Assembly: GCF_002101775.1 (NCBI RefSeq)
Contig: NZ_LQPI01000060.1
Coordinates: 104,150 to 168,149, forward strand
Length of the DNA stretch: 64,000 nt
Source of the DNA: Mycolicibacter nonchromogenicus
GTDB taxonomy: Bacteria; Actinomycetota; Actinomycetes; Mycobacteriales; Mycobacteriaceae
Direction: 5' to 3'
Shown here: positions 41,874 through 50,392 of the stretch, one piece after another
Layout of the letters: every line of letters begins with the position of its first letter
Position numbering within the stretch: position 1 is the first letter of the stretch
Program-made: the position numbers and the translations under genes
Notes under the pieces: model-generated
Seen by the model: only the letters and a program-made list of their open reading frames with translations
Database searches by the model: none
Told to the model about the DNA's origin: nothing

Positions 41874-42914
41874 GTGACTGGCATGACGGGACCCACGCGA
41901 CGCGAAGCCCCAGACCGCAACCTGGCCTTGGAGCTGGTGCGGGTGACCGAGGCCGGTGCCATGGCATCGGGCCGCTGGGTGGGCCGCGGCGACAAGGAAG
42001 GCGGCGACGGCGCGGCCGTCGACGCGATGCGTGAACTGGTGAACACCGTGTCGATGCGCGGCGTGGTGGTGATCGGCGAGGGCGAGAAGGACCACGCGCC
42101 GATGCTCTACAACGGCGAAGAGGTGGGCAACGGCGATGGCCCCGAGTGCGATTTCGCCGTGGACCCGGTCGACGGCACCACGCTGATGAGCAAGGGCATG
42201 CCCAACGCCATCTCGGTGCTGGCGGTGGCCGAGCGCGGCGCCATGTTCGACCCGTCGGCGGTGTTCTACATGAACAAGATCGCCGTCGGCCCCGAGGCCG
42301 CTGACGTCTTGGACATCACCAAGCCGATCGCCGACAACATCGCCGCGGTCGCCAAGGTCAAGGGCCTGACCGCCCGGGACATGACGGTGTGCATCCTGGA
42401 CCGTCCCCGCCACGCCCAGCTGATCGCCGACGCACGCGCCACCGGCGCCCGCATCCGGTTGATCACCGACGGCGACGTGGCCGGCGCCATCTCGGCGTGC
42501 CGGCCCGACTCGGGCACCGACATGCTCGCCGGGATCGGCGGCACCCCCGAGGGCATCATTGCCGCCGCCGCGATCCGCTGCATGGGCGGAGCGATCCAGG
42601 CCCAGCTCGCCCCCACCGATGACGCCGAGCGGCAGAAGGCCATCGACGTCGGCTACGACCTGGACGCGGTGCTGACCACCGAGGATCTGGTCTCCGGCGA
42701 GAACGTCTTCTTCTGCGCCACCGGCGTCACCGACGGCGACCTGCTCAAGGGGGTTCGCTACTACCCCGGCGGCTGCACCACCCAGTCGATCGTGATGCGC
42801 TCCAAGTCCGGCACCGTCCGGATGATCGAGGCCTACCACCGGCTGTCGAAGCTCAACGAGTACTCGGCCGTTGACTTCACCGGCGACTCCCACGCCGCCT
42901 ACCCCCTGCCCTGA
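41874..42914 (+). CDS. glpX: Class II fructose-1,6-bisphosphatase
   Basis: GlpX hydrolyses fructose 1,6-bisphosphate in gluconeogenesis and is the main FBPase of mycobacteria. The 346-residue protein has the metal-site motifs GRGDKEGGDGAAVDAM, VVVIGEGEKDHAPML and DFAVDPVDGTTLMSKG, plus GGTPEGIIAAAAIRCMGG near residue 222. GTG 41874 gives the start MTGMTGPTRREAPDRNLALE; ATG 41883 is possible. Followed after 22 bp by fum; corresponds to Rv1099c. Confidence 0.95.
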   Translation: MTGMTGPTRREAPDRNLALELVRVTEAGAMASGRWVGRGDKEGGDGAAVDAMRELVNTVSMRGVVVIGEGEKDHAPMLYNGEEVGNGDGPECDFAVDPVDGTTLMSKGMPNAISVLAVAERGAMFDPSAVFYMNKIAVGPEAADVLDITKPIADNIAAVAKVKGLTARDMTVCILDRPRHAQLIADARATGARIRLITDGDVAGAISACRPDSGTDMLAGIGGTPEGIIAAAAIRCMGGAIQAQLAPTDDAERQKAIDVGYDLDAVLTTEDLVSGENVFFCATGVTDGDLLKGVRYYPGGCTTQSIVMRSKSGTVRMIEAYHRLSKLNEYSAVDFTGDSHAAYPLP

Positions 42915-42936
42915 CGTCAAGCGAGGATCCAAGACT

Positions 42937-44331
42937 ATGAGCGAGATCGAATACCGCATCGAACACGACACCATGGGCGAGGTCCGGGTGCCGGTGACCG
43001 CGTTGTGGCGCGCGCAGACCCAGCGCGCGGTGGAGAACTTCCCGATCTCTGGGCGGGGCCTGGAGCGCACCCAGATCCGGGCGCTGGGCCTGCTCAAGAG
43101 CGCCTGCGCGCAGGTGAACGCCGACCTGGGTCTGCTGGCCCCGGAGAAGGCCGCCGCCATCAAGGCCGCCGCTGCCGAGATCGCCGACGGTAAGCACGAC
43201 GACCAGTTCCCCATCGACGTGTTCCAGACCGGCTCGGGCACCAGCTCGAACATGAACACCAACGAGGTGATCGCCTCGATCGCCGCCGCCAACGGTGTCA
43301 CGGTGCACCCCAATGACGACGTCAACATGTCGCAGTCGTCCAACGACACCTTCCCGACCGCCACTCACATTGCGGCCACCGAAGCCGCAGTGCGCCACCT
43401 GATTCCGTCGCTGCAGGTGCTGCACGACGCGCTGGCAGCCAAGGCCACGCAGTGGCGCACCGTGGTGAAGTCGGGCCGCACCCACCTGATGGACGCCGTC
43501 CCGGTCACCCTGGGCCAGGAGTTCTCCGGCTACGCCCGCCAGATCGCCGCCGGCATCGAGCGCGTGCAGGCCACCCTGCCCCGCCTGGGCGAGCTGGCCA
43601 TCGGCGGCACCGCGGTCGGCACCGGCCTGAACGCGCCCGACGGCTTCGGCGCCAAGGTGGTCGAGGTGCTGGTCGCCGAGACCGGGATCACCGAACTGCG
43701 CACTGCGACCAACTCGTTCGAGGCCCAGGCGGCTCGCGACGGCCTGGTCGAGGCATCCGGAGCGCTGCGCACCATCGCGGTGTCGCTGACCAAGATCGCC
43801 AACGACATCCGCTGGATGGGCTCGGGGCCGCTGACCGGACTGGCCGAGATTCAGCTTCCCGACCTGCAGCCGGGCAGCTCGATCATGCCGGGCAAGGTGA
43901 ACCCCGTTCTGCCCGAGGCGGTCACGCAGGTGGCGGCGCAGGTGATCGGTAACGACGCGGCGATCGCCTGGGGCGGCGGAAACGGCGCCTTCGAGCTCAA
44001 CGTCTACATCCCGATGATGGCCCGCAACATGCTGGAGTCCTTCACGCTGCTGTCCAACGTCTCGCGCCTGTTCGCCGAACGCTGCATCGTGGGGCTGGTC
44101 GCCAACGAGGAGCACCTGCGCGAGCTGGCCGAGTCCAGTCCGTCGATCGTGACGCCGCTGAACTCCGCGATCGGCTACGAGGAGGCCGCCGCGGTGGCCA
44201 AGCAGGCCCTCAAGGAGCGCAAGACCATTCGCCAGACCGTGATCGACCGCGGCCTGATCGGCGAGAAGCTGTCGGAGGCAGAACTGGACAAGCGCCTCGA
44301 CGTGCTGGCCATGGCCAAGGTGAAGGACTAG
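42937..44331 (+). CDS. fum: Class II fumarate hydratase
   Basis: Fumarase of the citric acid cycle, a homotetramer without Fe-S cluster. In 464 residues: TGSGTSSNMNTNEVIAS, SGRTHLMDAVPVTLGQEF with the active-site His, and the signature GSSIMPGKVNPVLPEA with the catalytic Ser loop. ATG 42937 is chosen because AGGA lies upstream and the sequence then starts MSEIEYRIEHDTMGEV; a TTG-started extension overlaps glpX. Corresponds to Rv1098c. Confidence 0.96.
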   Translation: MSEIEYRIEHDTMGEVRVPVTALWRAQTQRAVENFPISGRGLERTQIRALGLLKSACAQVNADLGLLAPEKAAAIKAAAAEIADGKHDDQFPIDVFQTGSGTSSNMNTNEVIASIAAANGVTVHPNDDVNMSQSSNDTFPTATHIAATEAAVRHLIPSLQVLHDALAAKATQWRTVVKSGRTHLMDAVPVTLGQEFSGYARQIAAGIERVQATLPRLGELAIGGTAVGTGLNAPDGFGAKVVEVLVAETGITELRTATNSFEAQAARDGLVEASGALRTIAVSLTKIANDIRWMGSGPLTGLAEIQLPDLQPGSSIMPGKVNPVLPEAVTQVAAQVIGNDAAIAWGGGNGAFELNVYIPMMARNMLESFTLLSNVSRLFAERCIVGLVANEEHLRELAESSPSIVTPLNSAIGYEEAAAVAKQALKERKTIRQTVIDRGLIGEKLSEAELDKRLDVLAMAKVKD

Positions 44332-44346
44332 TTCACCCGGCCGCGG

Positions 44347-45696
44347 ATGAACGCTGACCCCGCCGCGGCCGCGCTGGGCCGGGCGACCCTGGCGAAAGTC
44401 TCTCGGCGGCTGCTCCCGTTTCTGGGGTTGCTGTTCGTGGTCAACTACCTGGACCGGGTCAACATCAGCTTCGCCGGGCCCAACGGGATGAACGCCGATC
44501 TGGGCCTGACCGCCACCATGTTCGGGTTCGCGTCGGGGATCTTCTTCTTCGGCTACCTGCTGCTGGAGATACCCAGCAACATCGCGCTGCACCGCTTCGG
44601 CGGTCGACGGTGGCTGGCCCGCATCATGCTGACCTGGGGAATCGTCAGCACCGCAATCGCTTTCGTACCCAACGCGGCTACGCTCGTCGCGCTGCGCTTC
44701 CTGCTGGGGGTGGCCGAAGCCGGCTTCTTCCCGGGCATCATTCTCTACCTGACGTTCTGGTTCCCGCAGCAGCACCGATCGCGGGCCGTCTCGCTGTTCA
44801 TGGTGTCGGTGCCGGTGTCGACGGCCATCGGATCCACCCTGTCCGCGCTCATCATCGAGTGGGGCCATGGCATTTTCGGCCTGGCCGGGTGGCGGTTCAT
44901 GTTCCTGGTCGAGGGGCTTCCCGCTATGGCGCTGGGGTTCGTCTGCTGGCTCTACCTGACCGATCGCCCGGCTCAGGCCGACTGGCTCGACGCGGACCAG
45001 CGGCAGTGGCTGGAGACCACCTTGGCCCAGGAGCGCACGGCGGCCGAGGCCGATCAACACTGGCCGCTGCGCAAGGCACTGAGCCACCCCCGGATCCTGG
45101 CCCTGGCGTTCGTCTACTTCGGTATTGTCTACGGGCTGTACGCCGTTGGGTTCTTCCTGCCGACCATCGTCGCGGGATTCCAGCAGCAGTACGGCAGCCA
45201 CCTGAGCATCATCGGGCGCGGCCTGGTGACCGCCATCCCCTACGCCATCGCCGCAGTCGTGATGGTGCCCTGGGCTCGCCACGCCGATCGGACCGGGGAG
45301 CACGTCTGGCATGTGGCGATCCCGGCGATCGTCGGCGGGGTGTGTATCCCGCTGGCGCTGTACATGTCCAACCCCTATCTGGCGATGGTCGCGATCACGT
45401 TGACGACGTGCTCGATCATGTGTGCCCTGCCGGTCTTCTGGGCGCTGCCCTCGACGTTCCTCACCGGGACTGCGGCGGCCGGCGGCATCGCATTGATCAA
45501 CTCACTGGGCAACGTCAGCGGCTTCGGTGGGCCCTACGTGACGGGTTGGCTGACGGGCCTGACCGGCGACGCCCACGCCGCACTGTGGGTGGTCGGGGCG
45601 TTCTCGCTGGCCTCAGCCGCCGCGGTGATCTTCCTCGGTTCGGCTCCTGCGCCTACCAGACCAGCGGCGCCAGATACTTTTCCGCGTAGGCACTGA
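44347..45696 (+). CDS. MFS transporter, anion:cation symporter (ACS) family
   Basis: A 449-residue twelve-helix transporter. The N-terminal LLFVVNYLDRVNISFAGPNG and FFFGYLLLEIPSNIALHRFG with GGRRWLARIMLTWG (the MFS loop 2-3 motif) are typical of the ACS family, which carries organic acids such as tartrate, hexuronates or aromatic acids. It follows fum by 15 bp. Its last 44 bp overlap the convergent TetR gene. Together with the TetR and MpaB genes it forms a block I do not recall at this place in M. tuberculosis. Confidence 0.85.
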   Translation: MNADPAAAALGRATLAKVSRRLLPFLGLLFVVNYLDRVNISFAGPNGMNADLGLTATMFGFASGIFFFGYLLLEIPSNIALHRFGGRRWLARIMLTWGIVSTAIAFVPNAATLVALRFLLGVAEAGFFPGIILYLTFWFPQQHRSRAVSLFMVSVPVSTAIGSTLSALIIEWGHGIFGLAGWRFMFLVEGLPAMALGFVCWLYLTDRPAQADWLDADQRQWLETTLAQERTAAEADQHWPLRKALSHPRILALAFVYFGIVYGLYAVGFFLPTIVAGFQQQYGSHLSIIGRGLVTAIPYAIAAVVMVPWARHADRTGEHVWHVAIPAIVGGVCIPLALYMSNPYLAMVAITLTTCSIMCALPVFWALPSTFLTGTAAAGGIALINSLGNVSGFGGPYVTGWLTGLTGDAHAALWVVGAFSLASAAAVIFLGSAPAPTRPAAPDTFPRRH

Positions 45697-46240
45697 CCGC
45701 CTCATCGTCAGTCGGGTCGAGCACCGACGTCGACACCTGGGCGATCGAAGCAGCCAGGCGCACATGCAATTCGGCGGCAGCCACCAAGTCCGCGTCGGGC
45801 ATCTGGGCCCCGGCTGCGCGCAGCGCCTTGGCCATGGCGCTCGACGCGCTCTCCAGAAAGACTTCGGCTTCCTGGTACATCCCGGCCATCATCGGCACAC
45901 CGGCGTCAAGCCGGAGTAGCTTTCGCACCACCGGATCGGTGGTGAGCAGCCTTAACCCTGCGCGAAACGCCGCAACAGCAGCGTTTTTCGGCCCGGAGTC
46001 CACCGCGACGGTGCGCAGCTGAACCATCGCATTGTCGAAGGCCCGGCGCCCCAGCTCGGTGATCAGTGCGTCCCGAGTCGGGAAGCGCCGGTACAGGGTG
46101 CTGCGGCTGACCCCCGCCTGGTGGGCGATGACATCAAGGCTGGCGCGGGCCACCCCGACCAGCCCGACTTCTTCGGCGGCGGCCTTGAGGATGGCCGCCT
46201 CCTGCTCGGCGGGGCTCGCGGTACTGCGTCGCGACGTCAT
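45653..46240 (-). CDS. TetR family transcriptional regulator
   Basis: A 195-residue TetR protein. The DNA-binding part is near residues 12-58 (AEQEAAILKAAAEEVGLVGV, LDVIAHQAGVSRSTLYRRFP), followed by a helical ligand domain. ATG 46240 lies 7 bp after the MpaB gene on the same strand, so they form an operon; the longer frame to 46276 would overlap MpaB. The inverted repeat at 47223-47249, just before the MpaB gene, is the expected autoregulatory operator. The ligand is unknown. Confidence 0.88.
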   Translation of the reverse strand: MTSRRSTASPAEQEAAILKAAAEEVGLVGVARASLDVIAHQAGVSRSTLYRRFPTRDALITELGRRAFDNAMVQLRTVAVDSGPKNAAVAAFRAGLRLLTTDPVVRKLLRLDAGVPMMAGMYQEAEVFLESASSAMAKALRAAGAQMPDADLVAAAELHVRLAASIAQVSTSVLDPTDDEAVSAYAEKYLAPLVW

Positions 46241-46247
46241 CGCCGTG

Positions 46248-47201
46248 TCATCCCATCGGACAGCCGGGCGGCGCAAAGGAATCCAGCGCGACTGAGCGGT
46301 GCATCTTCACCAGCTTCTCGTACTCCAGGCGGTTGTAGGCCAGCGGCACCAGCACCACGCGATCAGGCAACACCCGCCACGCCATCTGCAGCAGCTGGGT
46401 ATAGAAGTTGAATTCGACGTCGTGGTGCTGCTGCCAGCGGAATCCGGTCAGTTCCCGAACCCCGGGATGCATGATCCCGAACGAACAGATCTTCACCACG
46501 CGGCCGGCACCCGCGCTCAGCACCGACCACAGCGGACCGGCCGCGGCCCGCACCGGGGCGGGCACTGCCGACGGCAGCGGCAACTTGCCCAGGCCGGCGG
46601 TGACCCGGTCCAAGAACGGGTTGGCCGCCAGATCCGTCTGCACCATCTCGTCGTAGTAGGCGACCGCCTCGGCGTAGGTGGCGGGGAACTTGCCGGACTT
46701 GCCGGGCAGTTCGAGAGCGCTGAACGCCTGCACCAATTGCTGGTAGGCCGCCTCGCGTTCGGCGTCATTCCATCTGATGCCGGTGACCGGGGTGAACGAA
46801 TTGAGGGTCACGAACATGCCGCTGACGGCGATCCAGTTCCACAGCCGCGGGTTCAGCGCGCTGTAGCGCACATCGGCGAAGTCCCCCTTGCCCTTACCGT
46901 GCACTTCGCGGTGCATCCGCTTGAGGCGTTCGCCTTCGGCTGCCCGGTCCTCGGCGTCTCCCCAGATGGCGAGCAGCGCAGAGAATCCGCTGCGGATGGC
47001 GCGGTCGGTGAAGTTGCGTTCGAAGCGCCCGGTCTTGTCGACTGCGGCGGCCACCGGCACCAGGGCCACCTCGTCAAAGGCGGCGGCGCCGAACAGGCCC
47101 GACAGCACGCTGCCGGAGTGCCTGCGGAACTGGGCCATCACTGCGGGCCGGACCCGAGGGGCCGGAGCGATGCTGGTGACATTGCTGGTCACTGCCGTCA
47201 T
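46248..47201 (-). CDS. MpaB/DUF2236 family oxygenase-like protein
   Basis: A 317-residue member of the MpaB/latex-clearing-protein family (DUF2236), heme-binding oxygenase-like proteins. Landmarks: SGSVLSGLFGAAAFDEVALV near the N-terminus, KRMHREVHGKG with the probable heme-ligand His region, LNPRLWNWIAVSGMFVTLNS and GFRWQQHHDVEFNFY. The substrate is unknown; related proteins cleave polyisoprenes or long-chain substrates. AGGAGG with 6-nt spacing fixes ATG 47201. It leads a two-gene operon with TetR. Confidence 0.83.
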   Translation of the reverse strand: MTAVTSNVTSIAPAPRVRPAVMAQFRRHSGSVLSGLFGAAAFDEVALVPVAAAVDKTGRFERNFTDRAIRSGFSALLAIWGDAEDRAAEGERLKRMHREVHGKGKGDFADVRYSALNPRLWNWIAVSGMFVTLNSFTPVTGIRWNDAEREAAYQQLVQAFSALELPGKSGKFPATYAEAVAYYDEMVQTDLAANPFLDRVTAGLGKLPLPSAVPAPVRAAAGPLWSVLSAGAGRVVKICSFGIMHPGVRELTGFRWQQHHDVEFNFYTQLLQMAWRVLPDRVVLVPLAYNRLEYEKLVKMHRSVALDSFAPPGCPMG

Positions 47202-47222
47202 CTGTGGCCTCCTCGGCTCGCC

Positions 47223-47258
47223 TGACACAAAGAATAGTTTTTTGTGTCAAAGTGTCAA
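47223..47258. promoter_or_regulatory. TetR-type operator, TGACACAAA-N9-TTTGTGTCA
   Basis: TGACACAAA at 47223-47231 and its complement TTTGTGTCA at 47241-47249 form a perfect 9-bp inverted repeat. A further GTGTCAA copy follows at 47252-47258. It sits 22 bp upstream of the MpaB start and 76 bp upstream of the PAS-ANTAR start, so it may control both directions. Confidence 0.7.
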
Positions 47259-47333
47259 CGATTCCGCCGCGACAAACGTTGTCACGGCCACAATGTGTCG
47301 CCCCGCTGGGCCACGCGAATTATTCTTCGACGT

Positions 47334-48014
47334 ATGCAGCCGGACGGTTTAGGCGGTACGGAGCAGGACTCCGAACCCGACCGAGCACTCACGGGCGGCC
47401 AGGCGCAGACCGTCGGCCGATTTCGGTTCTTCATCGAAGAAGAACGCTGGGAATGGTCATCGGAAGTGCAGCAGATGCACGGGTACGAACCCGGCGATAT
47501 GCCTAACCCCACCACCGCGCAGGTGTTGTCGCACAAGCACCCCGAGGACGTCGATCACGTCATCGTCGCACTGGACGACACCCGCCGCACAAAGGCGGCC
47601 TTCAGCACCCGTCACCGCATGATCGACACCGCAGGCCGCACGCACCAGATCACGGTGGTCGGCAACCCGATCCGTGACGATCAGGGCACCGTGATCGGCA
47701 CCGAGGGGTTCTACATCGACGTCAGCCCCGCCGAATCCGCCTACCAGGACCGCATTTCAGCAGATGTTGACACCATCGTGGATCGGCGCGCTGTCATCGA
47801 GCAGGCCAAAGGCATGCTCGCCGTGGTCTATGGACTCGAAGACACCGCGTCATTCGAGTTGTTGCGCTGGCTTTCCCAGCGAACGAATACCAAGCTCCAG
47901 AGCTTGGCTGAACTGCTGGTCGCGCGGTTTCGCGCCCTCAGCGCTCCGGTACTGCCCGAAAGACACGAGTACGACAACGCGCTGATGTCCCTCGCGTCTT
48001 CAGCCGGGACGTAG
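47334..48014 (+). CDS. PAS-ANTAR RNA-binding antiterminator
   Basis: A 226-residue protein. The PAS domain (about 28-125) holds RFRFFIEEERWEWSSEVQQM, HGYEPGDM and TEGFYIDVSP. The ANTAR domain (about 150-205) reads VDRRAVIEQAKGMLAVVYGL and ASFELLRWLSQRTNTKLQSL, with the conserved Ala/Gln face that binds dual hexaloop RNA hairpins to block termination. The PAS domain would sense a ligand or redox state. TATTCT (47321-47326) lies 7 nt before ATG 47334, a leaderless promoter. Its RNA targets are not known. Confidence 0.87.
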   Translation: MQPDGLGGTEQDSEPDRALTGGQAQTVGRFRFFIEEERWEWSSEVQQMHGYEPGDMPNPTTAQVLSHKHPEDVDHVIVALDDTRRTKAAFSTRHRMIDTAGRTHQITVVGNPIRDDQGTVIGTEGFYIDVSPAESAYQDRISADVDTIVDRRAVIEQAKGMLAVVYGLEDTASFELLRWLSQRTNTKLQSLAELLVARFRALSAPVLPERHEYDNALMSLASSAGT

Positions 48015-48022
48015 CGCCGCGT

Positions 48023-48871
48023 TCACGCTCCGTTGTTGGGTCCCCCGGAATTCGCCCCGGGAATGTCGGTGATCGGAAGATTCGGCATCGGCGGCGGCGA
48101 CGGCGTCGCCGGCAGCCCTGGGATATCGGCGGGTGCGATGTCATGCAGGTCGTTGACCGGCGGGCCGTTCTCCCGGCTGCCGTACACGCTGCCCGGGGCG
48201 CGCGGGCCCAGCAACTGGCTGACCGTAACCACGTGGTATCCATTGGCTTTGAGCACCGGCAGGAACTGGTAGACCAGGTCCACCGTGGACGAGTAGGTGT
48301 CGTGGAACAACACCACCGACCCGGGCTTGATCTGGGTCATCAGCATGTAGCGGGTGGCGTTGGTGTCGGCGTCGTTGATCCAGTCGAACGGGATGACGTC
48401 CCACAGGATTGCGGCCTGTCCGGCCTCGGCGGCCCGCGCGTTGACCGCCGCGTCGGTGAGCCCGCCGGGTGGGCGCCACAGCGTCGGCGTGACGCCGGTG
48501 GCCGAGCGGATCGCGTCGGTGGCTTTGGCGAACTGCGCGGGCACGTCGGCTGCCGGGATGGTGGTCATGTTCGGGTGTTCCCAGGTATGGCTGCCGATCT
48601 CCATACCGGCGTCGGCGATCCGTTTCGTGGCCGCCGGGTCGGCTGCCACCTTGTTGCCGATCAGGAAGAACGTGGAGCGGGCGCCCGCATCGTTCAAGAT
48701 CCCCAACAACCGGTCGGTGTAGGGCGAGGGACCGTCGTCGAAGGTCAGCGCCACACACTTGACCACGGCGCAGTCCACCGGCTCGGCCGACGCCTCGTGA
48801 ACATGGCTGGTGCAGGCGCCGAGCACCGCAACGGCCATCGCAACAATGCCGACATGCCAGGGTTTTGCCAC
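48023..48871 (-). CDS. NodB-domain polysaccharide deacetylase, lipoprotein
   Basis: A 282-residue exported enzyme. The signal ends in a lipobox, VLGAC with Cys20, predicting a lipid-anchored protein. The NodB domain has motif 1 LTFDDGPSPY, the metal-binding SHTWEHP (motif 2) and RPPGG (motif 3); WDVIPFDWIND and LFHDTYSSTV complete the active site. It deacetylates GlcNAc or MurNAc-type residues at the cell surface. A proline-rich tail of about 45 residues follows. Corresponds to Rv1096. Confidence 0.9.
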   Translation of the reverse strand: MAKPWHVGIVAMAVAVLGACTSHVHEASAEPVDCAVVKCVALTFDDGPSPYTDRLLGILNDAGARSTFFLIGNKVAADPAATKRIADAGMEIGSHTWEHPNMTTIPAADVPAQFAKATDAIRSATGVTPTLWRPPGGLTDAAVNARAAEAGQAAILWDVIPFDWINDADTNATRYMLMTQIKPGSVVLFHDTYSSTVDLVYQFLPVLKANGYHVVTVSQLLGPRAPGSVYGSRENGPPVNDLHDIAPADIPGLPATPSPPPMPNLPITDIPGANSGGPNNGA

Positions 48872-48891
48872 CCCGGCAGCCTACCGGGGGC

Positions 48892-50199
48892 TCACCCCAG
48901 GTCGGGTCCGCTGATCTCCTCGAGCATCTCGGTGACCAGCGCGGCGATCGGCGAGCGTTCGCTGCGCAGCAGGGTGATGTGCGCGAACAGCGGGTGGCCC
49001 TTGAGCTTCTCGATCACCGCGGCGATACCGTCGTGCCGGCCGACCCGCAGGTTGTCGCGCTGCGCGACGTCGTGGGTGAGCACCACCCGCGACCCGGTGC
49101 CCAGCCGCGAAAGCACCGTGAGCAGCACGTTGCGCTCCAGCGATTGCGCTTCGTCGACGATCACGAACGAGTCGTGCAGCGAGCGGCCGCGGATGTGCGT
49201 CAGCGGCAGGACCTCGAGCATGCCGCGTGACAGCACCTCCTCGAGCACCGCTGGGCTGGCCAGCCCTTCCAGGGTGTCGAACACGGCTTGGGCCCAGGGC
49301 CCCATCTTGTCGCTCTCACTGCCCGGCAGGTAGCCCAGTTCCTGACCGCCGACGGCGTAGAGCGGGCGGAACACCACCACTTTGCGCTGGATGCGCCGCT
49401 CCAAGACCGCCTCCAGACCGGCGCACAGCGCCAGCGCGGACTTACCGGTGCCCGCCTTACCGCCCAGCGAGACGATGCCCACCGATTCGTCGAGCAGCAG
49501 ATCCAGCGCCACCCGCTGCTCGGCGGAGCGCCCGCGCAGACCGAACGCCTCCCGGTCGCCGCGGACCAGCTGCACCCGCTTGGCGGCGTTGACCCGCCCC
49601 AACGCATGCGAGCTGCCGGCCAGAAGCCGGATTCCGGTGTGGCACGGCAGGTCCCGAGCGACAGCCAGGTCGATCTCGCCTTCGTCGAACAGCGCGTCGA
49701 TGTCCTCGACAGACGCGTCGACCTCATCCATTCCGGTCCAGCCGGAGACCACCACGTCCTGGGCGTGGTACTCGTCGGCGGCCAGGCCCAGCGCGGCCGC
49801 CTTGACTCGCAGCGGAATGTCCTTGCTCACCAAAGTGACCCGTCGGCCCTCAGCCGCCAGGTTGGCCGCGCAGGTCAGAATCCGGGAGTCGTTGCTGTCG
49901 GTGCGGAACCCGGTCGGCAGCACCGCGGGATCACTGTGATTGAGCTCGACGTGCAACGTGCCGCCCTGTGTCCCAACGGGAATGGGCTGGTCAAGCCGTC
50001 CGTGCTCTAGTCGCATGTCGTCGAAGATGCGCAGCGCCTGGCGGGCGAACCAGCCGAGCTCGTGGTGGTGGCGCTTGGCCTCCAACTCGCTGATTACCAC
50101 CAGTGGGACGACAACCTCGTGTTCGGCGAACCGGGTGCAAGCCCACGGGTCCGACAGCAGTACGGAGGTGTCGAGCACGTACGTCCGGATTTCAGGCAC
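48892..50199 (-). CDS. phoH2: PIN-PhoH ribonuclease/helicase PhoH2
   Basis: PhoH2 couples a PIN ribonuclease domain to an ATP-driven RNA helicase. Length is 435 residues. The PIN domain (about 1-130) starts VLDTSVLLSDPWA with acidic active-site residues (SELEAKRHHH, TDSNDSRIL); the PhoH domain has Walker A LGGKAGTGKSALAL and Walker B FVIVDEAQS. GTG 50199 has GGAG 7 nt upstream and overlaps by one base the stop of a short upstream frame. Corresponds to Rv1095. Confidence 0.92.
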   Translation of the reverse strand: MPEIRTYVLDTSVLLSDPWACTRFAEHEVVVPLVVISELEAKRHHHELGWFARQALRIFDDMRLEHGRLDQPIPVGTQGGTLHVELNHSDPAVLPTGFRTDSNDSRILTCAANLAAEGRRVTLVSKDIPLRVKAAALGLAADEYHAQDVVVSGWTGMDEVDASVEDIDALFDEGEIDLAVARDLPCHTGIRLLAGSSHALGRVNAAKRVQLVRGDREAFGLRGRSAEQRVALDLLLDESVGIVSLGGKAGTGKSALALCAGLEAVLERRIQRKVVVFRPLYAVGGQELGYLPGSESDKMGPWAQAVFDTLEGLASPAVLEEVLSRGMLEVLPLTHIRGRSLHDSFVIVDEAQSLERNVLLTVLSRLGTGSRVVLTHDVAQRDNLRVGRHDGIAAVIEKLKGHPLFAHITLLRSERSPIAALVTEMLEEISGPDLG

Positions 50200-50336
50200 T
50201 AAGCGCTCCAGCGGTGAGGGCACGCGCGACCCCGCGCGAACAGTTCGACGGGGTGCACGGCACAGGACCGGGGCCGGTCCTGTCGCAAACACGACCGGTT
50301 GTGCCGATGAGACGGCGAAGCGTTTTGGCAGGCCAT
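50199..50336 (-). CDS. Candidate small upstream ORF of phoH2 (phoAT position)
   Basis: A 45-codon frame from ATG 50336 reads MACQNASPSHRHNRSCLRQD, continues Arg/Cys/His-rich, and stops at TAG overlapping the phoH2 GTG by one base (TAGTG). TACCGT lies 8 nt before the ATG, so it could be leaderless. In mycobacteria a small antitoxin-like gene, phoAT, is reported directly upstream of and overlapping phoH2; I infer equivalence from position only. Codon third positions are not strongly GC-biased, which weakens the case. Confidence 0.3.
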   Translation of the reverse strand: MACQNASPSHRHNRSCLRQDRPRSCAVHPVELFARGRACPHRWSA

Positions 50337-50392
50337 CGATTGCGACGGTACCCCCGTCGGCGCGTGCGCGCTGTGCAGGCGCGCCGGAGTTC

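Noticed and set aside
42877..45312. Open frame of about 810 codons on the minus strand opposite fum and the MFS gene
   Set aside because: It is His/Gln/Arg/Gly-rich without any recognisable domain, fully antisense to two clear genes, and explained by high third-position GC of the real genes.
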